This document shows, in pieces, positions 12,801 through 24,610 of a stretch of DNA of 64,000 nucleotides. This DNA is from Sphagnum compactum (lineage: Eukaryota; Bryophyta; Sphagnopsida; Sphagnales). The notes beneath the pieces are model-generated. The model was not told where the DNA came from and did not search any database. It saw only the letters and a program-made list of their open reading frames with translations. Each line of letters starts with the position of its first letter. Within the stretch, counting starts at the first letter, position 1. The stretch lies in contig OZ234493.1 of NCBI GenBank assembly GCA_965153455.1, positions 35,392,213-35,456,212 on the forward strand, given 5' to 3'. The position numbers and the translations under genes are program-made.

Positions 12801-13154
12801 TGAGCATCTCCATGGGCACTGAGTAGTGAAATCTTGGATGAGGTACAGGAGTCAAATCCAGTGGATTCACTGGAAAGACTGCAGTGACTCTGAAAAAATG
12901 CACAGCTTTCAGAGCACTGGAGGAGCCCTGGACCAGTCTAATAGACACAGTCCAACCGTATTTATTGACTGCTCCCTGTTTCTGATTGGCTAGATAGTTT
13001 GATTGGTCCAAGTGGGTTGCTATTAGTAGTCTCCCACCTAGTTGTATTCCCAGTTTCAGTTTCATGGGTGTGGTTGGAAAAAAGAAAGTAACTAAAACTT
13101 GGATGTGAGCAACATTTTTGCAGGGTCACATAACAAGCACTGCTGGAGATGCTC
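12801..13154 (-). mobile_element. MITE copy A (gagcatctcc terminal repeats)
   Basis: The ends gagcatctcc (12801-12810) and ggagatgctc (13145-13154) are perfect 10-bp inverted termini; the flanks are ttt and tta. The reverse strand carries the same internal order as the copy at 37706-38042: gtgaccctgca, then actactaatagcaa, then ccaatcagaaacaggga. A 3-bp TTA-like target duplication and short inverted ends suit the PIF/Harbinger group; that assignment is inferred. It lies about 100 bp upstream of the first visible kinase exon, in the 5' intron or leader. Confidence 0.75.
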
Positions 13155-13212
13155 TTAGATCATCAAATGCTGCCCTTGAGATTGCCAAAAGCTGAGCCTG
13201 CCTGAACTATAC

Positions 13213-13263
13213 CCAGCTTGACATCGCCTTCCCACATGGCTGCCCAACCCTACTTCCCATCAT
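13213..13263 (-). CDS. Candidate 5' exon of the kinase (weak)
   Basis: On the minus strand ATG ATG GGA opens a 17-codon frame (MMGSRVGQPCGK...) ending at a possible donor tgg|gtatag. A Met-Gly start with a nearby Cys would suit the N-myristoylated N-termini common in this kinase family. The phase does not agree with the best acceptor before the first visible exon (it would need ggtgag rather than gtgcag). I therefore list it only as a candidate. Confidence 0.2.
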
Positions 13264-14300
13264 GAGTTTGGATGTGTCATTGGACAATGGAGGAGGAAGA
13301 AGAAGAGCAGCCCGGATTCAATCCTGTAATACTTCGGTGTAGCTTCATCCCAGTCTTTGTTTTCACATGATCCTGGCGAGGCCACCTTCACCACTGCTAG
13401 AGATTTTCAACAAAGTAGTAGGTAGTACTGAAGAAGTCCAAGAAAGAGGGAGGGAAGAAACAACTCACATTTCTTCACTTGCGCGCCCCCTGCAGCACCA
13501 TTTTGCAAGCAATGCCATAATTAATCCTTGCAGGAGCTGATCACAGCTACTGATTCTCTCTCTCTCTCTCCTCCGCCTTGTTTCCCCTAAAATCTCAAGC
13601 TGATCTGAATATCTCACCAGCTGCTGTCCTCCCTCGACTACCGGCTAGTTCCCACTCGCCCCGTCTGTTGTACGTCCAGTAGCTGCTGCTTCTTCTTAAG
13701 CTTCAAGTTGAGAAGCTGCAACATGAGCCGCAGCTGCTGACGTTATTCTCAAACTCATGAGCTGCAGTACTACTAGTGGGAAAAAACCCCATAGCTTTCT
13801 ACACACTATGTGCGGATCGAAAACCTGCTGGCTGCAGACACCCTCGATCTGCATACATAGTTAGATGCTAGTGTCAGGCAGCTGAGCTACCTGGTAGTAC
13901 TAAGCTGCAGGCATATAATAAGCAGCAGCAGCCAGCACTGTACATAAACATAGCTGAGCCAGACCTAGACAAGACGTCCCTGGCAGGCAGACAGGCAGCA
14001 AACTCTTTCTATTTTCTCCTGCTGATCCCGCACGGACCTTCAGCCAGACAGAAGAAACTCTCCGCAGCTACAGCAGCAAAAGAAAAGCCCACTCCAGACG
14101 TACGTGACGACGCTAACAAGTCCCGTCGCAACACGCAAAACACATACACGACACTCCTCACAGTCTACACACTGCACACATTCCCTCTGTGTGCGTGTGT
14201 GTGCAGGCCAGCGTGAAAGCAAGCGGCAGCGCACAGCAGCGCAGTAGCATGAGGCCGGACAGCAACGTAGTAAGTTTTCCCTTTGGCTCCCTTTGGTACC
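13264..14300. other. Probable promoter/5' leader region of the kinase
   Basis: The stretch is clearly richer in G+C than the surroundings and contains a (TC)n tract (about 13555-13572) and a GT tract (about 14185-14204). It has many CAGC/GCTG repeats. On the minus strand it sits where the promoter and 5' UTR of the kinase would be. I could not fix a TATA box or a start site. Confidence 0.35.
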
Positions 14301-15440
14301 ATAGCTAACCATTGTGGTGGTTTAGTGCTATCGTTATTATGCCCTAGTAGTTTTGCCTTGGTTCAAACCAGCACCCACTTTGGTACCATGGTAAAATTTG
14401 CAAAATCCATTTAAATTATTGCTAAATATTGCAGATATGCTACCCCTTTAGACTACATCAGGGTCTCCCAGTTCAAATCTAACCTTTTTTGGGCTTCATT
14501 TGGCCTCTAAGAGGCCTTGCTCAAAATGGTGAAGGTATCAACATGGGTGCTGGTTCACCCTGGCCGGCAGTTTGGAGTCCAGTGTTTTGTTTTGGATGTG
14601 AAATTTTGCCCAAATGTGAAAATTTATAAAATAAAAGGGAACATTCTATCACAATATTCTCATTTTCTGAAAAAAAAAATTTGCCAAATTTCTTGAAATT
14701 TTTATATTTGAAATTATGTTTTTGTCACTTTTGGACTTTGATTTTAATTTAATAGCATTTTTAAAACTTTTCTTTTTACTATTTAAACATGTTGTAAAAA
14801 CATGTCACCACATAAAGCTAAAACCCCCTTGGGATGCTAGTCAATGACACAAGTTGCAACATCTGAAAATTGAAAAAATATCACTGGTTTGAACTTTGGA
14901 CACCAACAATATTATTTTCAGAAATGTTGAAATTGTCACAAGAAAAACTTCAAAGAAATTTTTTTTGTGAAAGAGAAATATGAGATCTTCAGAAATATTC
15001 TATTTGTTGAAATGAAAATTTCAAGAACTAACTAATTATTCAACAGACATGAAGTTGAAGTTTACCAAGGTATTATAGACACTTTGTGTGTGTGTGTGTG
15101 TGTTTTTTTGGGCTTTTCTTTCTTTCAGTTTTGCAATGTAACATCTTTAGGACATTAATCGGTGACAAGTCTTTTACTGAAACTTGAAACTGGCGAGAAA
15201 AACTGCTATAAGGCTCAAAACTGTGTCAAGATAAGACAGAAAATTTTAATTATTTTCAAAGAAAATTCCTAAAATGGCAAAAAAGCAGAAAACCCCTCGA
15301 AAACATCATTCTTGATGATTTTTCCATTTTTCAGGAAAACAACTACCTATAGCCAGGATTGTTGCAAAATTTTGCCACCAAAAAAAGAAACACTGTTTCA
15401 ACTTGGCATGATTCCACTTGTGCCTTCCTCTTCTTACTGT
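14301..15440. other. AT-rich intergenic region
   Basis: I see nothing recognisable apart from a (GT)n microsatellite at about 15084-15102. Confidence 0.5.
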
Positions 15441-15445
15441 TTCTA

Positions 15446-16380
15446 CCGGTGTTGGACAGTTCTCATTTTTGTGAAAACCGCCGGTCCCGGTTCTCAAAGC
15501 CACTTTAAAGAACCTTTAAGGTTCTCATTATTAGAAAGGAAGAAAAGATTTAGATAATCTTTAAGGGTTTCAGGTTTTTGGAAAAAAATTCCACGGTTTT
15601 CAGGCTTTCTGGTTCTCATAAAAATTACAACCCTCGGTTTTCACAAACGGTTCTCAGAAGCCGGTTTTCAAAATTAAAAAAAATCAGAATATATATATAT
15701 ATATGAATAAAAATTTCTCCCTTTTGTAGAAGAGCCCGACGCTTCTTTGTGAAGCTCCCCCTGAAGGAGCCGTTGAGGAGGCTAGCGCCACCCAAACTAA
15801 AACCTAAACCTGACTAAACACTAGAATTTTCCTTAAAGTCATCCTGTCTTCACCCTGTCTTTGGGCCTCTGTTCACCCCCTATCCCCTCTTTGAGTGAGG
15901 TCCGCAAAGTAAGGAAGTTTTATTAAATCTGGGTATGAAATGCTGAAACTCAGCATTTGATGCACCAGGTTCGAGATAATTATAGTAGTTGTACATGTAG
16001 GAGCAGTGAAAATATATGTAGCAGCAGTGGAGGCGCTCAGGAAAAAGGAAAGATGGGTCAAAACCGGATGAAACTCAATTTGGCACAAAAAGTGGTGCAT
16101 TTATGAGTTTGACCCCCAGTTGAAGGTTAATGTACTTTTTTGGAGGTTTTTCTTTAATCTCACCCGGTTTTGGACCAAACTCAAGGGTACTGGTGCCGTG
16201 TTTTCCTGACTTTACGGAAAACTTTACTAAACACCCTGAAAACCGGTGCCCACATGTTTTGATATCCTTAAAGGTTATCAGAAAAGATTCAACTGATACC
16301 TTTTGAGGTTTTCAAAAAGTCCGTTTTTCACTGGGAGAGAACTGGTGGGCAAGTTCTCAAAATGGTTATCATTGTATTTG
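15446..16380. repeat. Fragment related to the hAT-like family
   Basis: The sequence ggtgttggacagttct at about 15447 resembles the terminus of the element at 7420. It is followed by the same kind of aaaaccg...ggttct internal motif. I find no matching right end, so this is either truncated or too decayed to delimit. It contains an (AT)n run near 15691-15704. Confidence 0.4.
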
Positions 16381-16382
16381 AA

Positions 16383-16618
16383 AACCTCCTATTCTCATTC
16401 TAATAGTAAACCACCTGGACCAATCATTATGATCAGAAACACTGAGTAGCAGTTAGATCATATTTATTACACTCTTTTCTGCAGGCGCCCTTAACCAGCC
16501 ACGGCAGGCAACGTGACCAATTATGCGAAGCCAAAATCATTTTCCTTAGCCAAACCGGCATACGTTGCGTTTTCTTAATCCAATTTTACTGTCCAGGATC
16601 ACATACCTGGAGATGCTC
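16383..16618 (+). mobile_element. MITE copy C, left-truncated
   Basis: From about 16383 the sequence follows the interior of the copy at 37706 (ctaatagtaaaccacc, then ccaatcattatgatcagaaac, then agccaaaccggc). It ends in ggagatgctc followed by tta. The left terminus is missing; sequence like the hAT-like fragment directly abuts it. Confidence 0.7.
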
Positions 16619-16621
16619 TTA

Positions 16622-17200
16622 CGTTTTACTTACCTTACTCGAAGGTGATATTAAGTGAGTTCAGAAAGCTTTGTACCGGCCTACTGAGCATCTTTTTGCC
16701 CCGACCTACCAACTAATGTGCCATTTGTCCTTATTACCCAAATACTAACCATCTGCAAGCATCGACCTACTTGCCATAAACCTACTAATCACTTACACAC
16801 TCGTTCCTACCAACTGCCTCTCAAGCAATTTTAATTTTTCATAAGACTTTTAATTAAGCACAATCCTATGTAGTCATTGGGGGCAAAAAAGAGGGTCGGC
16901 AAAATTTAAGTGACGTGTCAACTTTTCATTGGCTATGATGTCAGCATTCTAATAGATTGCATTAGTTCCACCATCATACTTGGCACCCATTCTGACTTCA
17001 CCAAGTTCTTTTCAAATGCAAGTAAATCAATTTAGGCCTAGTATAGAAAATAATAACAGTATAGGCCATGTATAGGTGACCAAAAATGATCTACCCAATA
17101 TAGGGAGGGGGGTGTCTTTTGCGCCACTACAAATGATCCATGTGTCCATGAGGGATTAGAATTAATCTATGCCATTAGTTGGCAATTTGATAGGAGCTTT
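16622..17200. other. Intergenic region
   Basis: No gene or named element is visible between the truncated MITE and the purine-rich repeat. Confidence 0.5.
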
Positions 17201-17421
17201 AGTGGGAGTGAAAAAGGGATCTAGAGAGAGAAAATGAGAGAGAACTTGAGTAAGATTCTAGACAAAATTAGAAAAAAAGAAAGGGGGTGTGAAAGATTGA
17301 GGGGGAATGAAAAAGGGTTCAAAATAGAGACATTTGTGGGAGGGGGAATGAAAGAGGGTTCAAGAGATAGAGAAACGATTGTAGGAGGAGGAGTGAGAGG
17401 GTTAAAGAGATAGAGACAGTT
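17201..17421. repeat. Purine-rich degenerate tandem repeat
   Basis: Units of about 45-65 bp built on gtgggagggggaatgaaag / agggttcaa / gagatagaga repeat here. The sequence resumes at 20137 with gttgtgggagggggaatg, so the array was interrupted by the CACTA element. Confidence 0.75.
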
Positions 17422-20136
17422 CACTAGTAGAAATTAGCTAAAATGTAACCACTTCGTTTGCAACTACATGCAACTTGTAGTCGTTTACGACTAAGTTTGA
17501 GAGTATTTACAACTATAAGATCAAATTTCAACTATTTTAGTCACTTATATAACTATGATGCAACTATGAAAACTTCATCCTATTGGTTGGATGGCTTTTA
17601 GGTTTATTTTCATCCATGAATCTATTGATATGTCCCATTAGTCATAATAGTCACTAAATTAGTCACATCCTAAAGGTATTCTACGGTAACATAGGAGTGT
17701 ATTTATATGTATGTATTAAAATTATATTTACGATATATTACATATATCATAAATATATATTTGTGTGTATATTAATTATGTGTATGTATGTATATTGTTC
17801 ATATAATGAATCTAAAAATCAACATTTGAACTCTGAAAATTATTATTCAAATCTGAAAATTAATATTTCAGTTATGAAATGTATATATATTTGAATTTAA
17901 AAATTGATATTTTAATTTTAAAAATATTTATGTGGATTTGAATTTTTTATTTGCATTCTGGATTTTTTGTTTAATCTAAAATCATTATTTGAATCTAAAA
18001 TTGTTTTTCCAATTCTAAAAAAATTATTTGAATCTAAAAATCAATATTTGAACTCTGAACATTGTTATTCAAATCTGAAAAGTGATATTTCAATACTAAA
18101 AAGTCTTATTTCAATTCTGAAAAATGTATTTGAACCTGAAAATTGTTATTCCAATTCTGAAACATTTTATTTGAATCTAAAAATCAATATTTGAATTTTA
18201 AATATGAATTCTTAAAATTGTTAATTTTATGCAAATATATATGTTTGAATATATATTTATAATTCAAATTATGAAAATTATATTTAAACATTAAAATCAA
18301 TGTTTCAATTTTGAAATTGCTATTGGAATTCACTATATATATAATTTTAAAAAATTTGAATCCAAAAATTTTATTTTAATTTTTAAAAAAATTATTGGAG
18401 TTATTTAGTTAATTATTTGAATTTGAAAATTAAAATTTCAATTCCAAAAACTATTGATTGAGTTTTAAGGTTTTTTCTGTTGGTGTTATCCATAATGAAT
18501 CACTTTTATAAATAATCATGAATGATTATATTTATTACTTATAAGTTACACTAAATAATTATTTTTAAAACATAAATTCTTCCATTATTTATTTTATATT
18601 CTTACAGTAAAAGAAATTAATTATTGTAATTAATGTTACATTACTTTAAAATCATTGTAATTACTTCAGATAAAAATTAATTATAGCATATGTATAATTA
18701 TTTTTTAATGTAATTTATAATTTTAATCTGAATTAAAAATTTGGAGAAATTATAATGTAGTTAAAATAATTATTGTAATGATTGTAATTTCAGGAATTAT
18801 TATAAAATAATTTCAGTTTTTATTTTTTTAAATTTTGTAATTACTTATTTATGATAAGGTTTTTTACAATAATAAATGTAATTTATATAGTAATTAATGT
18901 AACTACTTTAGTATTTTTTTTTAAAAATCGTGTAGGAATTGTTTTTAATAACAATTGTTCGTTCATTATTTATAATTTGAAAAAAAATATTATTATTATT
19001 TTATAAATTAAATTAACTAAATCATTTTTACATTAATTATATTATCTATAATTCGACTAGATATAAAAAATTAATAAAATATTTTAGTAATTTATTTGTC
19101 TTTGAGTTATGTATTAACAACTTGTGAGAAACTAGATAACTAGTTAGTTAAATATTTAAAAAGTTATATTTATTTAAATAGTTGATAATGAATATTTAAT
19201 ATTTGTAATGTATAGTTTAATCATTAATTAAATGTAATCTAATTATCTAGTGAGCCATGTACTTGAATTGTTTATAAATTTAAAAACTAAGAACAAAAGG
19301 CATGAAGAAAGTTTTGGAGTTATAATTTAGTTTGTGAAAATGTTACAACTTCAAAACTTATCCCATATTGTTTATTCCCCATTCTTATTTTGAACATTAT
19401 ATAAACAAAGGGTGTGGTCATCAAATTTCACATTAAGAAATTTGTGCGCTGGGATGAGCTAATCAAAAGGTTTAACCCAAAACAAATAAAAAAGTTATGC
19501 ACAATTTTAAAATATCAACCTCCCCAACCTACTTATTTACCTAGCTAGGTAGGGACATAGTATGACCTACCCACCTAGGTCAACCTATGTACCTACCTAC
19601 TTAGGTACCTACTTATATGAATAGGTATTTAGCCTAGGAAGATAGACCTACCTACCTACCTTTTTACTTAAGTAGGTAGGTAGGTAGGTATGTAACCTAG
19701 GTTTCTAAGCACCTATTTATGTACATACTTAGGCACCTACCAACCTAATATTAATATTTTGTATTAAATTCATCTTAAAGTGCCCCATGGCATATTTACA
19801 TTGGGCCACGTGTCATAAAATAGGATCATCCAAGCATTTGAATTGAACGTCTTAGATTATTTCAAAATAATAATTATTATCATATTTTAAATAATTCAAT
19901 ATTAGAACACGTGGCAACACATCATTTGCCTCAATTGTGACCAAAATAGTTGCATCATAGTCGCATGTGACAATATGTATACAATGGAGTCAAAGGATGA
20001 TCTTGTATTTGTTGACTTTTTCTTTCATCTAATACCCCTTGTCGTTTGCAACTAATGTCTCATGCAACTTGTCCAAGGCGACTAATGAAATTTTAGTTGT
20101 AGAGACCAATCAAAAATAACTATTTTTCTTCTAGTG
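17422..20136. mobile_element. CACTA-type DNA transposon, non-autonomous
   Basis: The left end is cactagtagaaa and the right end is ttcttctagtg, an inverted CACTA terminus. Both sides are flanked by gtt (17419-17421 and 20137-20139), an exact 3-bp target duplication. The flanking purine repeat is continuous when the element is removed. Near both ends short motifs based on gcaacta / tagttg recur in both orientations, like the subterminal repeats where CACTA transposases bind. The 2715-bp interior is extremely AT-rich, with no transposase frame. It includes a 17.8-18.5 kb array of short aatctgaaaattaatattt-like units and ctacctac/gtaggtag repeats at 19.51-19.75 kb. Confidence 0.85.
17805..18480 (+). 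repeat. Short-unit minisatellite inside the CACTA element
   Basis: Degenerate units of about 20-25 bp of the type aatctgaaaattaatatttca repeat throughout. The 75-codon frame at 17967-18194 is made of these units and is not a gene. Confidence 0.75.
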
Positions 20137-20139
20137 GTT

Positions 20140-20985
20140 GTGGGAGGGGGAATGAAAGAGGGTTCAAAAGAGAAACAATTGTGGGAAGGAGTTTTCTAAA
20201 ACTCTCATTTTCTAAAACATAATCCACAAAAATGACCTTCATACACCCACAATCTTCAAAACATAGAATGCATATATAAACTTCTCAATTAGGCGATTGC
20301 ATTTAGTACTTGAAAATTGTCTTGAGGAGAGGTCGAAATGTTGTTGAAACCTTGGTCACTCCCTAGGCTACACTCCACATTCAGGGTGAGCTGCTCCACT
20401 TGTAAAAAACAAGAGCTTAAGACCTCATGGCCAAACAAAATAAATGAGAAAGAAGGCACAAAGACATGTCTAACCCTAGAACAAAGGGAGTACAGTCACT
20501 AGAAGATGAGCTTGGACTGAACAAATTGAGACCTAAACCATATAAAGTGGTCTATAGTTATCGATAGTTCATCAAATCTTTTTTAACATTTTTTTATTGG
20601 TGAAATATTGCTAAAAAGTGAAATAAAAAATTTCAAAAGTGAAAATGAAGTGTATTTTGTAGGTTTCAATTGTCAAAAATGACCCCCTGAAACAAAAAAA
20701 ATCACCAAATTTTTGCATTTTGGTTTCAATAATTTAACCATGAATATAAAGTGATTATTAAAGATTTGTGATTCATATCTACATGGTCCTCTACATGATT
20801 GCCACTTTGGCTATATGAAAAAATCCAAGTGAAAAAAACATCGATATTTTCTTTCAAACAGAGGGTTTAGCTTTTTATCTACACTTCTTCCCACGCAAAT
20901 TCTACAGGCCTGCTTGTTGCCATAAGGTATATTTTTTGACCTCTTTCTACATTTGTTTGAGCATACCATTGTCTTGTGTTTTTTC
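20140..20985. other. Intergenic region
   Basis: It begins with the remainder of the purine-rich repeat (to about 20200). I see no gene in the rest. Confidence 0.5.
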
Positions 20986-20987
20986 AG

Positions 20988-22240
20988 TTTGTAGAGCAAA
21001 AGGAGAGAGTACATTTGATTCAAGGGCAAGTATGCTTACAACTTCTCCAAGTTCCATGCAAGAGGAGGTTGTTGGATACAAACCCAACCTATATGAAAAA
21101 CAAAGAAACAAGAACGTCCAACATCTCAAGAAGGCCTTCCAAGACTTGGGGCTTGAAAAAGCTGCAATAGATTTGTAAGTAGATTTATAGGTCAACCCTT
21201 AATGCTTTCCTTTCATTTCAATACTTTCTGATTTGAAGCACTTTTGATTTGGAACTAATAAAATTTCCTTAGGGTCATGGTTCCACAATGAACTATTGGT
21301 AAAAACTAGAACTCTTGTTTAGCAATGGCATGTGTTAGGGTTTTAATTGTTTCTTTTGTAGCTTTGAAGTCTTGAAATTAGGCCTAGTAGGTTCATTGAT
21401 AAATAATATTCATTAGAAAAATCTTATTCATGTAAGAAAATTTCTCGCTCTATAGTTCTTTTAGACAAGTACATGTTTTTTAAAAAAAATTCTTGAAAAT
21501 TTGTAAAGTTCATCCAGACAATTGTGAATTAAGTGCATACTTTTATTTTGGCATACCAACTAATATCCACCCTATTTTGCATATGGTTACATTGTGCTTG
21601 TAAGTTAGGCCTTTAAAAAATTTCTTGGATTCCAACCCAATTTACCTTTAATTTGCAATGTTTTGAAGTGTCTTTCCAAAAAAAGATAAGTCAATAAATC
21701 TTTCAAGTGGTAGTTTGAATTGGGAGAGGATTTTTCAAATATGGGTGTGCATTTGAATCTTTTTTCATAATTTGTTCATTGTTTGAAGTTATTACATCTA
21801 GAGACACTTACATGATTGCATCATAGTGAGGTCATTGAACTATGCACCTATTAGCTTGAATGAGGAGTTTAGTTTGATATATGGTGATGTGGATATCTAT
21901 GTGCAGACCTTAAAGCTCTCACATATTCCTTTTTTTTGGTCTGTGGAAGCAGGAAACTATTGCAACATTTCTTGGGAGGAAAAAGTTTAAGCAAACATCT
22001 TTGAAGTGCAACTAGGTAGGTCCAAGTTGGTGTAATGTTCGTATAGTGAGCAACCCAAACCTACATGTCAATATGGTTGAAGGCAAAGATGGTCTTGATG
22101 TAAAGTGCTCGGAAAACACTAGCAATGAATTATAACAAATTGGGTCTAATTACCATGGAAGCTCAGAAGGTGATGATATTGAAGCATTCATGGATGAGGC
22201 CATAGACATTCCACCTAGAAGTTCCTTTTGTTTGCATTGA
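20988..22240 (+). pseudogene. Exon-like fragments of an unidentified decayed gene
   Basis: A good acceptor (ttttttcag, ending about 20987) and donor (gtaagtag, about 21176) bracket an open stretch. Its frame carries EVVGYKPNLYEKQR and KKAFQDLGLEKAAIDL, hydrophilic and protein-like. A second stretch (22073-22240) reads VEGKDGLDVKCSENTSNEL, then a stop, then SSEGDDIEAFMDEAIDIPP, an acidic segment with coding character but broken. The YEKQR...LGL pattern is loosely reminiscent of plant proteins with a YE-R-I-N-LGL motif. I cannot name the family. No other exons or start are evident, so I read this as a relic or captured fragment. Confidence 0.4.
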
Positions 22241-24610
22241 TTCATGTTTTCAAAAACCACCGTTGAAGTACTGCTTGCTTCACATCAAGAGGAATGCCAT
22301 CTAGCCTTGTTTATTTCATAGATAAAAATCACAAACACCACTAGACTCATCTATCACTCTATGACACACAATTGCATCAAAAATATTTTAAACATGAACA
22401 TTAAGGGTTTTTGTAATCCCACACATGGATGATTTGCTATGAGCACTTACAACTATAGTCAAGAGGGTGTGTTTTGTTGCAAGTTATACCTTATTGTTTG
22501 AAAACTTGTTCCTTTTTATGGCTTTACTCACCCTTGCAATAACTTCTTATTAAGCAATTGCAACCATTGGAGGCTTGATGTAATTTGGTAGGTTATCTTT
22601 CACTTTTGAATGAGAAAAAACCTTTCTCATCATTCTTTGGCAAGGGCCATACCTTCTTCAATACCTTGTCAAATTTCTTCTTCCTACTTTCTAAAAACAT
22701 GTGATCTCGCTTTACAAGCATTTTGTGCATCTCGTTTTTCAAGAAGCATACTTTCCCTGACAACATTCCATGCTTTGGGTCATAGCCTCTTCACTCCTAC
22801 CTTCTTTTGCATCACTTAAGGTAAGAAAAATAAATAGTGATCTATTGCAAATGTTTGGAAAAACAAAAATAGGCTTGCAAAATGGATTTCAAGTTTGGAA
22901 AACAAACATGATGTTGTAAGCCATAATAAAGAATGGCAACATCTACAATGAACCTCAAACCCAAACCCTATTAATAAATGTGTAGAAAAAATGGTTATCC
23001 TATGAAAAGACTCAAAACTTTTCCAAAGACAAAAGTTGTTAGTGAGTTTTAAGTTGTTGAATTTGAAAATCATCATTCCCAAAGTCATTAGTTCACCAAA
23101 TTTGAAATTTGTCAAATTCACTCCTTCAAGTGTTTTAGTTATTTCAATAATGCTTTTTGTAAAGAAGTTGCACAACTTACAATGAAAACCTAAAATGAAG
23201 CCAACAATAGAGTTAATAGACCTCGTTTAAAATATTCACAACTTATGATGGGGTTAAAGCATGATTGGGGTTCCCTTTAAGGAACACCAAGGACTCACTC
23301 TTAAGAACTCAAATTCACCTTTTTCTTCGCTTTTCTTATGACCTATCGTAGATTTCCCCTTTTTTCTCATGTAAAATGAAATAATTTTGTTCCAATTTTT
23401 ATATAGGCATTTAAAATATCTATTGTTTTCATTTATGAAAGTGAAAATTTATATATATCCAATTTGGACCATGTTCTATTAATGACCCAAAACTCTTAGA
23501 AATTTCATTTTTTGAAACTTTTTACATTACAATAAGACATTTGGTTTTTACCACATTCGTACATTTTATTACATCAGTACCTAAGGTATTTGTAATAAGA
23601 ATCTTGGGCTACAAAAATTTGTTTAAACATTCCTTATGAATCTTTGAATTTTTTTCTTAGAAGATAGTCCTAGATTTTATTTCCAAGACCTGGTAGGAAT
23701 CACGAAACTTGTTCAAATTTGACATGCTATACATAGAATAGATACAACATGTTTTAAGTGAGAGGGTCCACCGAGATACAAAAGGAGACGGTCCTTTTTG
23801 GTACCCCAACTATATTTTGATCCAATGAAAAGTTGAAAATGAAGCCCCGCAACAAAGTGAAAACCTTATTTGCTCAAAGTTTTCAAAGTTAATTTGCATG
23901 ATGTACACAAAGGAATATTAGAAAATTTTGATTGTTACAATGTGATTGTTCACATCGACAAGAATGCCAATGCAACCTCAATGCTCACGTTATTATAGAT
24001 GGGAAATATGGAAACACTTTTTGTTTTCAAAAAAGACAGAACCTTAAAGGTCACGTGCAACTATTTGTGACATCAACATCACCTCTATAATGTGATGACA
24101 CACATCCACTTGTTCCTAGCCCCAACCATAGGGTTATTTTGTCACAAAATAAGAAAATTATGAATTGGACAAAAGTTCATGGTAAATTGTCCTATTAATC
24201 ACAAATGTTCCCAAGAAAAAACTCCAAATTCATAAAATTTAACACTTCAAGGACTTATTTTGGACTTGGAATCACATTGATCTAAAGCCTTGTGGAAAAC
24301 TTATTTTCATTCAATTAATTCAATATTGTGTTCTATTCATAATTTCATTTCACATAAAAAGTTGAATATATTTGCAAAAGTCCATTTTGAATAAATAATT
24401 TGGTATCTTTTCATTTCCTTTTTAAAGTCATAAATATGTTACATGCTATTCAATAATGACTCCTTTCTAGCATTTGATCAAGATACCAAAGATACATAAA
24501 CCTATATAAAAGCATAACCCCATTGAAAATTGCAGTGTGGCTTAGAAAAATTGACACCTTAGTATGCCAAGACCCAACGATAGTTGTAGGCACTTACATA
24601 GGAGCACATG
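22241..24610. other. AT-rich intergenic region
   Basis: Frames at 22610-22819 (+) and 22816-23175 (-) are rich in Phe/Ser/Leu from T-rich sequence and match nothing I know. I see no element ends. Confidence 0.5.

Noticed and set aside
12742-13065. 107-codon minus-strand frame upstream of the first visible kinase exon
   Set aside because: It is in the same frame as the kinase exon but ends in a stop, and most of it is MITE sequence shared with 37706-38042. It is not the kinase N-terminus.
14040-14312. 90-codon minus-strand frame as kinase first exon
   Set aside because: The Cys/Val-rich translation comes from a GT/CA-rich tract and has no clear donor in the right phase.
17967-18194. 75-codon frame with NLKSLFESK repeats
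   Set aside because: It is a translation of the short AT-rich minisatellite within the CACTA element.
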